Shown: piece after piece, positions 1 through 6,477 of the stretch
How positions within the stretch are numbered: the stretch's first letter is position 1
How the letters are laid out: every line of letters starts with the position of its first letter
Assembly: GCA_009929975.1 (NCBI GenBank)
Contig: RZZF01000101.1
Coordinates: 1 to 6,721 of the forward strand
Length of the DNA: 6,721 nt
Reading direction: 5' to 3'
DNA from: Clostridia bacterium
GTDB taxonomy: Bacteria > Bacillota > Clostridia > Saccharofermentanales > UBA5734
The notes under the pieces: model-generated
What the model was told of the DNA's origin: nothing
Databases searched by the model: none
What the model saw: the letters and a program-made list of their open reading frames with translations, nothing else
Made by a program: the position numbers and the translations under genes

Positions 1-1263
1 CCCAATATCAGTACGCGGCTGCCGTCGCTCACCGATAAGGACATCGCGGATATTGCCTTTGCCGCTGAACATGATTTTGATTTCATTGCCGCTTCCTTTG
101 TTAGGAAAGCTGCTGATGTTCTGGAAATCCGCAAAACGCTGAACCGTCATCATGGTGAGAATATCCACTTGATCGCCAAGATTGAGAACCGCGAAGGTGT
201 CAATAATTTTGATGAAATTCTCAAGGTCGCCGACGGCATCATGGTGGCGCGCGGTGATCTGGGGGTTGAGATACCGATTCAGGAAGTGCCGATGATCCAG
301 AAAAATATCATCGAGAAATGCTATAAAATCGGCAAGCCCTGCATTACGGCGACACAGATGCTGGATTCCATGATCCGCAACCCGAGACCGACCCGTGCCG
401 AGGTCAGTGATGTCGCCAACGCGATCATCGACGGGACCAGCGCGGTGATGCTGTCCGGTGAAACCTCCGTCGGTCATTATCCGCTGGAAACCCTGCAGAT
501 GATGGATCGCATCGCCCGGCAGATTGAGCAGTCGATCGATTACTGGCAGCGGTTCCAGAACAGCCGCTATGAGATGGCCCCAAGCGTCGCCAACGCGATC
601 AGCCACGCGACCTGTACGACCGCGATGGATCTTAATGCCGCCGCGATCGTTGCCGTGACACACAGCGGAAGGACCGCCCGGCTGATTTCACGCTTCCGGC
701 CGAAATGTCCGGTCATCGCCACCACGGTATCCAGGCGGTCGCAGCGGCAGCTTTGTCTTTCCTGGGGCATTTTTCCTTATCTGGTCGACGAGGTCGGCTC
801 AACCGACGCCATGTTTGAACTGGGCATAAGTAAAGCCCGTGAATCAGGCGCAGCCCGCGACGGGGATGTCATCGTCATCACCGGCGGCACCCCGATCGGC
901 ATGAGCGGAACGACCAATACCCTGAAGGTGGAGACGGTCGGCTGCATACTCGCCAGTGGTATCAGTATCGGCAAAGGGGTATTGAGCGGAGAAGTTCTGC
1001 TGGTCAGAGACATGGATGAACTTCAGGCCGCCGTCTCACGCAAGGATTATGTTCTGGTGACCCGGTCAACAAATCATGCGATGCTCCAGCTTGTCCGCCA
1101 GGCCAAGGCGATGATCGTTGAAGATGAAGATCCGTCCGGGCATGCGGTGACCGTGGCCATGGCGCTTGATATCCCTCTGATCTATGCCTGTGAGAACGCG
1201 ACACGAATGCTGTCCGGCGGATCGATCGTCACGATTGATTTTGATCGCGGTACGATCAGCTGA
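1..1263 (+). CDS. pyk: Pyruvate kinase, C-terminal two-thirds (5' end outside window)
   Basis: Catalyses ADP + phosphoenolpyruvate to ATP + pyruvate, the last step of glycolysis, in the cytosol. The reading frame is open from base 1 and gives 420 residues before TGA; the N-terminal strands and most of the B domain lie upstream. Visible codon 60 is the catalytic Lys of the AKIEN signature. Metal ligands follow as Glu at codon 62 and Asp at codon 86 in VARGDLG. TATQMLDSM and NPRPTRAEVSDVANA complete the barrel. An allosteric-type domain (containing HSGRTARLISRFRP) follows. The last ~110 codons form the extra PEP-utiliser-like C-terminal domain seen in Bacillus-type enzymes, with its His at codon 381. 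An internal TTG at 169 could be mistaken for a start, but conserved kinase sequence (DFIAASFVRKAADVLEIR) lies upstream of it. It converges on the thioesterase gene. Confidence 0.97.
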   Translation, partial: PNISTRLPSLTDKDIADIAFAAEHDFDFIAASFVRKAADVLEIRKTLNRHHGENIHLIAKIENREGVNNFDEILKVADGIMVARGDLGVEIPIQEVPMIQKNIIEKCYKIGKPCITATQMLDSMIRNPRPTRAEVSDVANAIIDGTSAVMLSGETSVGHYPLETLQMMDRIARQIEQSIDYWQRFQNSRYEMAPSVANAISHATCTTAMDLNAAAIVAVTHSGRTARLISRFRPKCPVIATTVSRRSQRQLCLSWGIFPYLVDEVGSTDAMFELGISKARESGAARDGDVIVITGGTPIGMSGTTNTLKVETVGCILASGISIGKGVLSGEVLLVRDMDELQAAVSRKDYVLVTRSTNHAMLQLVRQAKAMIVEDEDPSGHAVTVAMALDIPLIYACENATRMLSGGSIVTIDFDRGTIS

Positions 1264-1293
1264 GAAGCCGGTCGGCGCAGGGCAGACGGCCGG

Positions 1294-1713
1294 TCATTCC
1301 GGTTCGGCGATCTGCCGCAGCTGCTCAAACAACTGTGGATGGCTGGCCGCAAGATTAAGCGGCCGCATGGAACGGTCGACGATGCCATGGACCGTTCGTC
1401 CCTCGTTGAGAATCTGATCCCCGCCGCGGCGGGTTATCGTATAGGCGAAGGTCATTTTGACCCGGCGCAGAACGGTTAGACGGGTTTCCACGAGAAGGTC
1501 ATCCTCATAGTAGACCGCACCCAGGTAGCGGCAGTTGAGTTCTGTCAGCGGCAGCAGGATGCCCATATGTTCCATTTCCGTATAGGTCAGCCCGATCCGC
1601 TTGATGAAGTCGGTTCGTGCCGCTTCATACCAGACGGGATAGTGGCTGTGATGGGCGATTCCCATCTGGTCGGTTTCGGCATATCGGACAATGATGGTGG
1701 TCTGTGACCGCAT
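1294..1713 (-). CDS. Acyl-CoA thioesterase, YbgC/FadM-type hotdog fold
   Basis: A 139-residue single hotdog domain of the 4-hydroxybenzoyl-CoA thioesterase family, which hydrolyses acyl-CoA thioesters in the cytosol; the substrate cannot be read from sequence. The N-terminal motif VRYAETDQMGIAHHSHY carries the family catalytic Asp (residue 15) and is followed by VWYEAAR, the usual helix start. Length matches the family. A TTG six bases upstream (1719) keeps the frame open, but it is only 1 nt from the AAAGGAG site, whereas ATG at 1713 is 7 nt away, so I choose ATG. It is the last gene of a three-gene operon, 20 nt after the channel gene, and its TGA lies 30 nt from the convergent pyk stop. 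Family assignment is firm; physiological role (acyl-CoA salvage or membrane-lipid quality control) is inference. Confidence 0.92.
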   Translation of the reverse strand: MRSQTTIIVRYAETDQMGIAHHSHYPVWYEAARTDFIKRIGLTYTEMEHMGILLPLTELNCRYLGAVYYEDDLLVETRLTVLRRVKMTFAYTITRRGGDQILNEGRTVHGIVDRSMRPLNLAASHPQLFEQLRQIAEPE

Positions 1714-1720
1714 TGACAAA

Positions 1721-1727
1721 CTCCTTT
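1721..1727 (-). promoter_or_regulatory. Ribosome binding site of the thioesterase gene
   Basis: AAAGGAG on the minus strand, 7 nt before ATG at 1713 and only 1 nt before the alternative TTG at 1719. This spacing decides the start in favour of ATG. Confidence 0.85.
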
Positions 1728-1733
1728 GCTGTG

Positions 1734-2984
1734 TTATGTTTCTCGGGCGGTTTCGGCCAGACGGTGCAGGTCAAATCCTCCGGGACTCTGGAAAACGCGC
1801 AATCCGAAATAAGGTGCGACCGCCAGAAGATGATCAAAGACATCCGATTGAATCTGCTCGTATTCCGCCCAGACCGTGGTTGCCGCAAATACGTAAATCT
1901 CCAGCGGCAGGCCTGACGCTTCGGGTGGCAGCTGACGGACCATCTGGATCATATCGTCCCGTATATCCCGCCGGTCGCGCAGATAGGCAATGATATAAGC
2001 CCGGAAGGTGCCGATGTTTGTCATATGGCGCCCATTGGCCGGATGTGCGTCAGCACAGCCGAGCTGGCGGTTGTAATCAGCGATTTCAGCACTGCGTTGA
2101 TCAATATAATCACGCAGCAATTCAATCCGCCTCAAATCCGCCAATTGGGCTTGGCTGAGAAATCCGACACTGCTCATATCAATATGAAGTGATCGTTTGA
2201 TCCGGCGGCCGCCTGTCTCTACCATACCGCGCCAGTTGATGAACGCGTCGGTGACCAGGGCTCGTGGTGGAATGGTCGTGATGGTCCGGTCGAAATTCGC
2301 GACTTTGACCGTTGTCAGTGAGATTTCCACAACGTCACCGTCGGCATGATAGCGCGGCATTTCGATCCAGTCACCGATCCGAACCATATCATTGCTGGCC
2401 AGTTGAATGCCTGCGACCATCCCGAGAATGGAATCCTGGAAAATCAGAATGATGATCGCTGTCATCGCGCCGATTCCGGACAGTAGGATGACCGGACTCT
2501 GATTGAGTATCGCGGCCAGAATCAGGATGACCCCGACCACGAAGATGAAGATCTTGATTGCCTGGATAAATCCTTTGATCGGCTTTTGCCGGGAGATATC
2601 ATAGGCAGTGTAGATCTCATTGACAAAATTCAACAAAGAGAAGACCACAGAAACGCTGACGGCGATGATCCAGATGGTCGCGATTCGCTGCAATGGTGTG
2701 ATCAGGGCCGGAACCAGAGGTGCGGCGACATAGAGCACGGTGGGCGGGATCAGCCAGGAAATACGCAGAAAAATATGCTGGTCGAGCAGGACATTATCCC
2801 ATTTGAAACGGTTGTTGCGGATATAGTGGCTGAGAACGCGCAGGAGAACAAACCGGACAAACAGCCAGGCAGCCAGGCCGATGAAGGCATAGCCAAGTAT
2901 GAACGTGACCGTACTGAGAATGTCAGACAAGGTCTGGCTGAGTCCGAGATCGACAAAAAAATCCGTGACAGTTTCCGGCAGCAT
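1734..2984 (-). CDS. YbdG-like MscS-family mechanosensitive channel
   Basis: A 416-residue membrane protein of the small-conductance mechanosensitive channel superfamily, closest in architecture to E. coli YbdG; such channels open under membrane tension to release solutes during hypo-osmotic shock. Hydrophobic segments lie at about residues 24-48, 75-95, 101-121, 139-160 and 164-196. The last is the pore-lining type helix, running through FQDSILGMVAGIQL. The cytosolic beta domain follows: MVRIGDWIEMP, then GDVVEISLTTVKVANFD, TITTIPPRALV and FINWRGM, all hallmark stretches of the YbdG branch, then a C-terminal alpha/beta cap with GGRRIKRSLHID. The frame stays open upstream to an ATG at 3035, but that would overlap the helicase by 41 nt; the ATG at 2984 has AGAGG 7 nt upstream, so I start there. 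Middle gene of the helicase-channel-thioesterase operon. Confidence 0.93.
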   Translation of the reverse strand: MLPETVTDFFVDLGLSQTLSDILSTVTFILGYAFIGLAAWLFVRFVLLRVLSHYIRNNRFKWDNVLLDQHIFLRISWLIPPTVLYVAAPLVPALITPLQRIATIWIIAVSVSVVFSLLNFVNEIYTAYDISRQKPIKGFIQAIKIFIFVVGVILILAAILNQSPVILLSGIGAMTAIIILIFQDSILGMVAGIQLASNDMVRIGDWIEMPRYHADGDVVEISLTTVKVANFDRTITTIPPRALVTDAFINWRGMVETGGRRIKRSLHIDMSSVGFLSQAQLADLRRIELLRDYIDQRSAEIADYNRQLGCADAHPANGRHMTNIGTFRAYIIAYLRDRRDIRDDMIQMVRQLPPEASGLPLEIYVFAATTVWAEYEQIQSDVFDHLLAVAPYFGLRVFQSPGGFDLHRLAETARET

Positions 2985-2991
2985 GCGACAA

Positions 2992-2996
2992 CCTCT
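2992..2996 (-). promoter_or_regulatory. Ribosome binding site of the channel gene, overlapping the helicase stop
   Basis: AGAGG on the minus strand shares two bases with the helicase TAG stop codon (2997-2995) and sits 7 nt before ATG at 2984. The overlap suggests translational coupling between helicase and channel and supports the shorter channel start. Confidence 0.75.
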
Positions 2997-4137
2997 AGTC
3001 CGCTGAAACGGGAAGTCCGCTCTGATCAAGTTCAAGGATCGTTGAATGGGTCGCCCGCGCGATTTCCTCGACCCTGAACTGGTTCAGTTTGTGGACAAAC
3101 GTATACGCCAGGCCTTCACGTCCTGCCCGGCCGGTTCGTCCGATCCGGTGCGTATAGCGTTCGTTTTCTTCGGGAATATCATAGTTGAAGACGGCGTCAA
3201 CCTGATCGATGTCCAGTCCGCGCGACGCGACATCCGTCGCGACCAGCATGCTGATCCGACCCTTGCGGAACGCGCTGATGACCTTTTCGCGGCTGCTCTG
3301 GCGCATATCTCCGTGGATGCAGTCGGATTGGGACCCGATCGCCCGCATCTGCCGGTCGACCGATTCCACCGTATGCTTGGTATTGCAGAAGATGATGACT
3401 TTACGGAATCCTTCCTTTTTCATCAGCCGCTCAATGGTCTGAACCCGCTCGCGTCCGCTGGCCTGTATATAGAACTGTTGAATCTGCGGTTTGTTTTCCA
3501 GATCCTCCTCAACGGTCAGTTCAACCACATCACGCTGATAGATCCAGGAGATGTCCATGACCGCACGCGACATTGTCGCTGAAAACATGGTCAGCTGGTC
3601 GACCCTCGGCATCCGGTCGAGAATGCTGCGGACATCACGGACGAAGCCCATATCCAGCATCCGGTCCGCTTCGTCAAGGACAGCGATCCGGACATCCGAC
3701 AGATGAATGGTCCGCCGGCGCAGATGATCAATCAGTCGTCCCGGTGTCGCGACGACAATCTGCGGATGGTGCCGCAGCTGGTCGAGCTGAACCTGGATGC
3801 TTTGGCCGCCGTAGATCGATGTGATGCGAATCCCCGGTCGTGTCGCGGACAGCTTAGTCAGATCATCGGTGATCTGCAGAGCCAGCTCACGCGTCGGCGC
3901 CATGATCAGCGCCTGCAGATCAGCTGCCTGTTCGTCGATTGTCTCGAGAATCGGAATGCCGAACGCGACGGTCTTGCCTGTACCGGTCGGTGCCTTGGCG
4001 ATGATATCATAGCCATTCAGCATGACAGGAATGGTCTTTGACTGAATGGAGGTCGGTTCTGTGAATCCCAATAATCTGACGGCCTCCAAAGTGGCCTCGC
4101 TCAGCTGAAGGTCTGAAAACATCGTGTTATCCGGCAT
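2995..4137 (-). CDS. DEAD-box ATP-dependent RNA helicase (compact core)
   Basis: ATP-driven unwinding or remodelling of RNA, typically in ribosome assembly, mRNA decay or cold adaptation. All helicase motifs are intact. They are the Q motif (GFTEPTSIQ, residues 24-32), Walker A APTGTGKT (49-56), PTRELALQ (81-88), TPGR (131-134), DEAD (155-158), SAT (186-188), VIIFCNT (247-253), ATDVASRGLDI (300-310) and HRIGRTGRAG (330-339). At 380 residues it is essentially the two RecA-like domains with only a ~30-residue tail, so it lacks the long basic C-terminal extension of CshA or the RNA-binding domain of DbpA/CsdA. The start ATG at 4137 has AAAGGAG 6 nt upstream. First gene of the operon with the channel and thioesterase. 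The family is certain; the individual orthologue (CshA/CshB/RhlE-like) is not, so no symbol is given. Confidence 0.96.
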   Translation of the reverse strand: MPDNTMFSDLQLSEATLEAVRLLGFTEPTSIQSKTIPVMLNGYDIIAKAPTGTGKTVAFGIPILETIDEQAADLQALIMAPTRELALQITDDLTKLSATRPGIRITSIYGGQSIQVQLDQLRHHPQIVVATPGRLIDHLRRRTIHLSDVRIAVLDEADRMLDMGFVRDVRSILDRMPRVDQLTMFSATMSRAVMDISWIYQRDVVELTVEEDLENKPQIQQFYIQASGRERVQTIERLMKKEGFRKVIIFCNTKHTVESVDRQMRAIGSQSDCIHGDMRQSSREKVISAFRKGRISMLVATDVASRGLDIDQVDAVFNYDIPEENERYTHRIGRTGRAGREGLAYTFVHKLNQFRVEEIARATHSTILELDQSGLPVSAD

Positions 4138-4169
4138 GTTTAACTCCTTTGATTGACTTCTGACTCCTG

Positions 4170-4178
4170 ATTATATCA
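4170..4178 (-). promoter_or_regulatory. Extended -10 promoter of the helicase operon
   Basis: The minus strand reads TGATATAAT, a perfect TATAAT (4175-4170) preceded by TGn. No recognisable -35 exists at 16-18 nt spacing, which fits an extended -10 promoter. The predicted start near 4163 gives a leader of about 26 nt containing AAAGGAG. The element overlaps the first base of the relic transporter's ATG on the other strand. Confidence 0.6.
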
Positions 4179-4559
4179 TGAATCCTCTTTATTATGGCTG
4201 GGTGATCCTCGCGGTCTGTTTTCTTTCATTTTGTCTCTGTAATGACCAGCCGGGGTATTCTTGAATCACAAACCCCTTTTTTACTGAGTCTGATCGCGTC
4301 GACGACTCTGATATCAACGTTGCTGGCCGGCGTCGTGATGACCAGACTGTCGGTCCGGCTGATATCAATCATCATGACGGCGCTGATTGCGATTTCAGTC
4401 GTTCTGGTACTGGTGACACAGTCGCTGGCGATGGCGGTCGTTTACGCCTTGCTGCATGGCCTGATCAACGGCTTCATGGCGGTCATCGGCGTCGGTGTCG
4501 CTTTTGTCTGTCCGCGACCTCATGCGCCGCCTGCCGTCAAAAATCCCCATGAACCATAA
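4178..4559 (+). pseudogene. Decayed N-terminal fragment of a major facilitator superfamily transporter
   Basis: Two overlapping frames together resemble the first four helices of an MFS permease. Frame one begins at ATG 4178 with MNPLYYGWVILAVCFLSF, a typical first helix of this superfamily, and stops at TGA 4262-4264. The next frame, open across 4206-4559, carries TPFLLSLIASTTLISTLLAGVV, then an MTRLSVRL loop like the conserved loop between helices 2 and 3, and two more hydrophobic segments with GLINGFMAVIGVGVAF resembling helix 4. It then degrades into a Pro-rich tail and stops. The distance between helix 1 and helix 2 is shorter than usual, so a small deletion accompanies the frameshift. 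The remaining ~8 helices are absent. Neither ATG (4178 or 4242) has a ribosome binding site. I read it as a relic, not a working gene; a real 105-residue membrane protein from 4242 is a less likely alternative. Confidence 0.72.
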
Positions 4560-4584
4560 GATGATATCGCTCATCTGATCGAAC

Positions 4585-4616
4585 AAAAAACGCCGGACTG
4601 TGAAGCCCGGCGTTTT
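4585..4616 (-). terminator. Rho-independent terminator of hcp
   Basis: A 10-bp perfect stem (4587-4596 with 4607-4616, AAAACGCCGG / CCGGCGTTTT). On the minus strand it extends by a G-U pair and two more pairs to a UCAC tetraloop, and is followed by a run of six T (4590-4585). It begins about 20 nt after the hcp stop. The symmetrical A and T flanks also give weaker function on the plus strand, where the apical G-U becomes an A/C mismatch. Confidence 0.9.
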
Positions 4617-4636
4617 ATATATGATCAAGGTGATGA

Positions 4637-6271
4637 TCAGTTCAGGAAGAGTTTAATATCGTCGTCGACTTCACCGATTCCGGCGATCCCGAAGGTATTG
4701 ACCAGAACATTGGTCACATTCGGGGAGAGGAACGCCGGCAGTGTCGGTCCAAGGTGGATATTCTTGAAGCCGAGGAACAGCAGCGCCAGCAGAACAATGA
4801 CGGCTTTCTGTTCATACCAGGCGATGTTGAAGGCGACTGGCAGATCGTTAACATCACTCAGTTCGAAAATTTCCTTCAGTTTCAGCGCGATCAGGGCCAG
4901 AGAATAGGAGTCATTGCACTGTCCGGCGTCGAGCACGCGGGGAATCCCGCCGATATCACCGAGCGGCAGCTTGTTGTAACGGTATTTAGCACAACCTGCC
5001 GTCAGGATGACGGTGTCTTTTGGCAGCTTTTCGGCGAATTCCGTGTAATACTCACGTGACTTCATCCGTCCGTCGCAGCCGGCCATGACAAAGAATTTGC
5101 GGATCGCGCCGGTTTTGACGGCGTCGACCACTTTGTCGGCCAGGGCGAAAACCTGCGCGTGGGCAAAACCGCCGACGATGCTGCCGGTCTCGATCTCCTG
5201 AGGCGGCGGGCACTGTTTGGCCATTTCAATGACCTCGGAGAAGTCCTTGCGGTCGTCTGCGTCCGGTACGATATGCCGGCAGCCGGGATATCCAGCTGAA
5301 CCGGTCGTGAAGATACGCTCGCGAATGGCTTCTTCGCGCGGCGGGACGATGCAGTTGGTGGTGAAGAGAATCGGTCCGTTGAAGGACTTGAATTCCGTGA
5401 CCTGTTTCCACCAGGCATTGCCGTAGTTTCCGACGAAATGTTCGTATTTCTTGAAGGCCGGATAGTAATTGGCCGGCAGCATTTCGCTGTGGGTGTAGAC
5501 ATCAACACCAGTTCCTTCAGTTTGTTCGAGCAGCTGCTCCATGTCACGCAGATCATGGCCTGAAATCAGGATGGCGGGGCGGTTGCGAACGCCGATGTTG
5601 ACTTCGGTGATTTCCGGGTTGCCGTAGGCTGAAGTATTTGCCTCATCCAGCAGAGCCATCGCCTGGACGCCGTATTCACCGGTTTTCAGGACAAGAGCGA
5701 CCAGCTGGTCAGCCGTCAGTGAATCATCCAGGACGGACGATAAAGCTTCGTACATGAACTCGTATATCGCCGGATTTTCCTTGCCCAGGTTGAACGCGTG
5801 TTCAGTGTAGGCGGCCATGCCCTTGAGTCCGTAGATGACCAGCTCGCGCAATGAGCGGACATCTTCATGATCGGTTGCCAGAACGCCGACCAGCTTCGCG
5901 GTCTCCAGCATGGATGCACGATCCCCTGATTGCCATGATGCGGTTTCGCCAGTCTCGATGCCGGGATTTGTGTTTTTCAGATCCTCGCGCAGCTGCACCA
6001 TTTTTCTGATCTGGGCGTCGATCGCGTCAGCGTCAAAATTCGCGTTGGTAATTGTCATAAACAGACTGTTGACCACCTGATGACTGACCTCAGTCAGGTC
6101 CGCGGTGGCCAGCTGGCCTTTACGTACGATAAGAGAAATTTCCTTCAGTGTGTGGATCAGCAGATCCTGCAGTCCCGCGACGGTATCATCTTTTCCGCAG
6201 ACCCCTTTGATCGTACAACCGATTCCTTTTGCCGCTTCCTGACATTGGAAGCAAAACATTTTGTTGTCCAT
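4637..6271 (-). CDS. hcp: Hydroxylamine reductase / hybrid cluster protein, class I
   Basis: Cytosolic iron-sulfur protein that reduces hydroxylamine to ammonia in vitro and acts in vivo in nitric oxide / nitrosative stress defence (family knowledge). It has 544 residues, full length. The N-terminal cysteines 7, 10, 19 and 25 are spaced C-X2-C-X8-C-X5-C, the class I pattern of strict anaerobes. The hybrid-cluster ligands are all present: His239, Glu263, Cys307, Cys399 (the persulfide position, in [10 protein letters not shown]), Cys427, Cys452, Glu487 and Lys489. Their spacing nearly matches the Desulfovibrio enzyme. The start ATG at 6271 has AAAGGAG 7 nt upstream. It is monocistronic between its own promoter and a strong terminator; no hcr-type reductase gene is adjacent, so the electron donor must be encoded elsewhere. 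Divergent from a dehydrogenase gene. Confidence 0.98.
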   Translation of the reverse strand: MDNKMFCFQCQEAAKGIGCTIKGVCGKDDTVAGLQDLLIHTLKEISLIVRKGQLATADLTEVSHQVVNSLFMTITNANFDADAIDAQIRKMVQLREDLKNTNPGIETGETASWQSGDRASMLETAKLVGVLATDHEDVRSLRELVIYGLKGMAAYTEHAFNLGKENPAIYEFMYEALSSVLDDSLTADQLVALVLKTGEYGVQAMALLDEANTSAYGNPEITEVNIGVRNRPAILISGHDLRDMEQLLEQTEGTGVDVYTHSEMLPANYYPAFKKYEHFVGNYGNAWWKQVTEFKSFNGPILFTTNCIVPPREEAIRERIFTTGSAGYPGCRHIVPDADDRKDFSEVIEMAKQCPPPQEIETGSIVGGFAHAQVFALADKVVDAVKTGAIRKFFVMAGCDGRMKSREYYTEFAEKLPKDTVILTAGCAKYRYNKLPLGDIGGIPRVLDAGQCNDSYSLALIALKLKEIFELSDVNDLPVAFNIAWYEQKAVIVLLALLFLGFKNIHLGPTLPAFLSPNVTNVLVNTFGIAGIGEVDDDIKLFLN

Positions 6272-6341
6272 AGATAGGCTCCTTTCAAGCGTTGCTGTCT
6301 GTCGTCACAATTTAAGCGTTTAATCGACAAACCTCAGAACG

Positions 6342-6350
6342 ATTATAACA
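6342..6350 (-). promoter_or_regulatory. Extended -10 promoter of hcp
   Basis: The minus strand reads TGTTATAAT: consensus TATAAT at 6347-6342 with a TGn extension. The hexamer at 17 nt spacing (TACATC) is a poor -35. Predicted start is near 6335, giving a leader of about 60 nt. The element is covered by a dyad (6346-6359), so a bound regulator should block it. An activator-dependent start further downstream near 6311 (weak -10 TTAAAC) is a possible alternative. Confidence 0.55.
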
Positions 6351-6359
6351 GAAATGTTA
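6346..6359. promoter_or_regulatory. Candidate operator dyad with CRP/FNR-like geometry
   Basis: TAACA-N4-TGTTA is a perfect 5-bp inverted repeat; read on the minus strand it is GTAAC-N6-GTTAT, the 5-6-5 layout of CRP/FNR-family sites. hcp genes in anaerobes are commonly controlled by the CRP/FNR-family regulator HcpR, so an HcpR-type site is plausible, but no regulator gene is in view. It overlaps the hcp -10. Confidence 0.4.
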
Positions 6360-6370
6360 CATCTGATGTA
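6358..6370. promoter_or_regulatory. Perfect 13-nt inverted repeat in the divergent control region
   Basis: TACATC-T-GATGTA is a perfect 6-bp inverted repeat with a single central base. It occupies the -35 position of hcp, abuts the neighbouring dyad (sharing two bases) and lies 25 nt upstream of the divergent TGn-10. It could be a second operator or part of one composite site. The binding protein is unknown. Confidence 0.35.
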
Positions 6371-6395
6371 CCGTTTTTTCCTTAGGGAGATGATT

Positions 6396-6404
6396 TGATA
6401 TAAT
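6396..6404 (+). promoter_or_regulatory. Extended -10 promoter of the dehydrogenase gene
   Basis: TGATATAAT, a consensus -10 (6399-6404) with TGn extension; the best -35 match is weak (TTTTCC at 6376-6381, 17-nt spacer). The predicted start near 6411 gives a leader of roughly 67 nt. It faces away from the hcp promoter, the two -10 hexamers being about 50 nt apart. Confidence 0.55.
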
Positions 6405-6477
6405 GACATGGACTGGAATCACAGGCCATTCACGAATGTGTGAAATGTGACGAAGAATAAATGGGAAAATGGGTGAT

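Noticed and set aside
2985..3035. Upstream ATG at 3035 as the channel start (17 extra residues)
   Set aside because: It would overlap the helicase coding end by 41 nt and add a charged segment, while ATG 2984 has a well-spaced AGAGG site.
2586..3077. Open plus-strand frame of 163 codons opposite the channel gene
   Set aside because: Antisense to the conserved membrane domain; composition is charged, repetitive and typical of an antisense shadow.
3046..3582. Open plus-strand frame of 178 codons opposite the helicase gene
   Set aside because: It lies antisense to fully conserved helicase motifs, has no recognisable domain and no ribosome binding site; long antisense frames are expected in codon-biased GC-rich genes.
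4153..4177. TTGACT (4153-4158) with TATATC as a plus-strand promoter for the relic transporter
   Set aside because: The spacing of about 13 nt is too short for a normal sigma-70-type promoter and it would leave almost no leader.
4501..4578. Third frame over the end of the transporter relic (VRDLMRRLPSKIPMNHKMISLI) as another gene's end
   Set aside because: Short, no recognised family, and no continuity with the transporter frames; probably chance.
5062..5556. Open minus-strand frame of 164 codons within hcp in another frame
   Set aside because: Embedded in the conserved ligand region of hcp; its Ser/Arg/Pro-rich translation is typical of a shifted-frame artefact.
6312..6323. TTAA-N4-TTAA dyad in the hcp leader as an FNR-type site
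   Set aside because: Short, AT-rich and imperfect; it lacks the TTGAT/ATCAA half-sites, so chance is likely. It remains relevant only as a weak -10 region for an alternative start.
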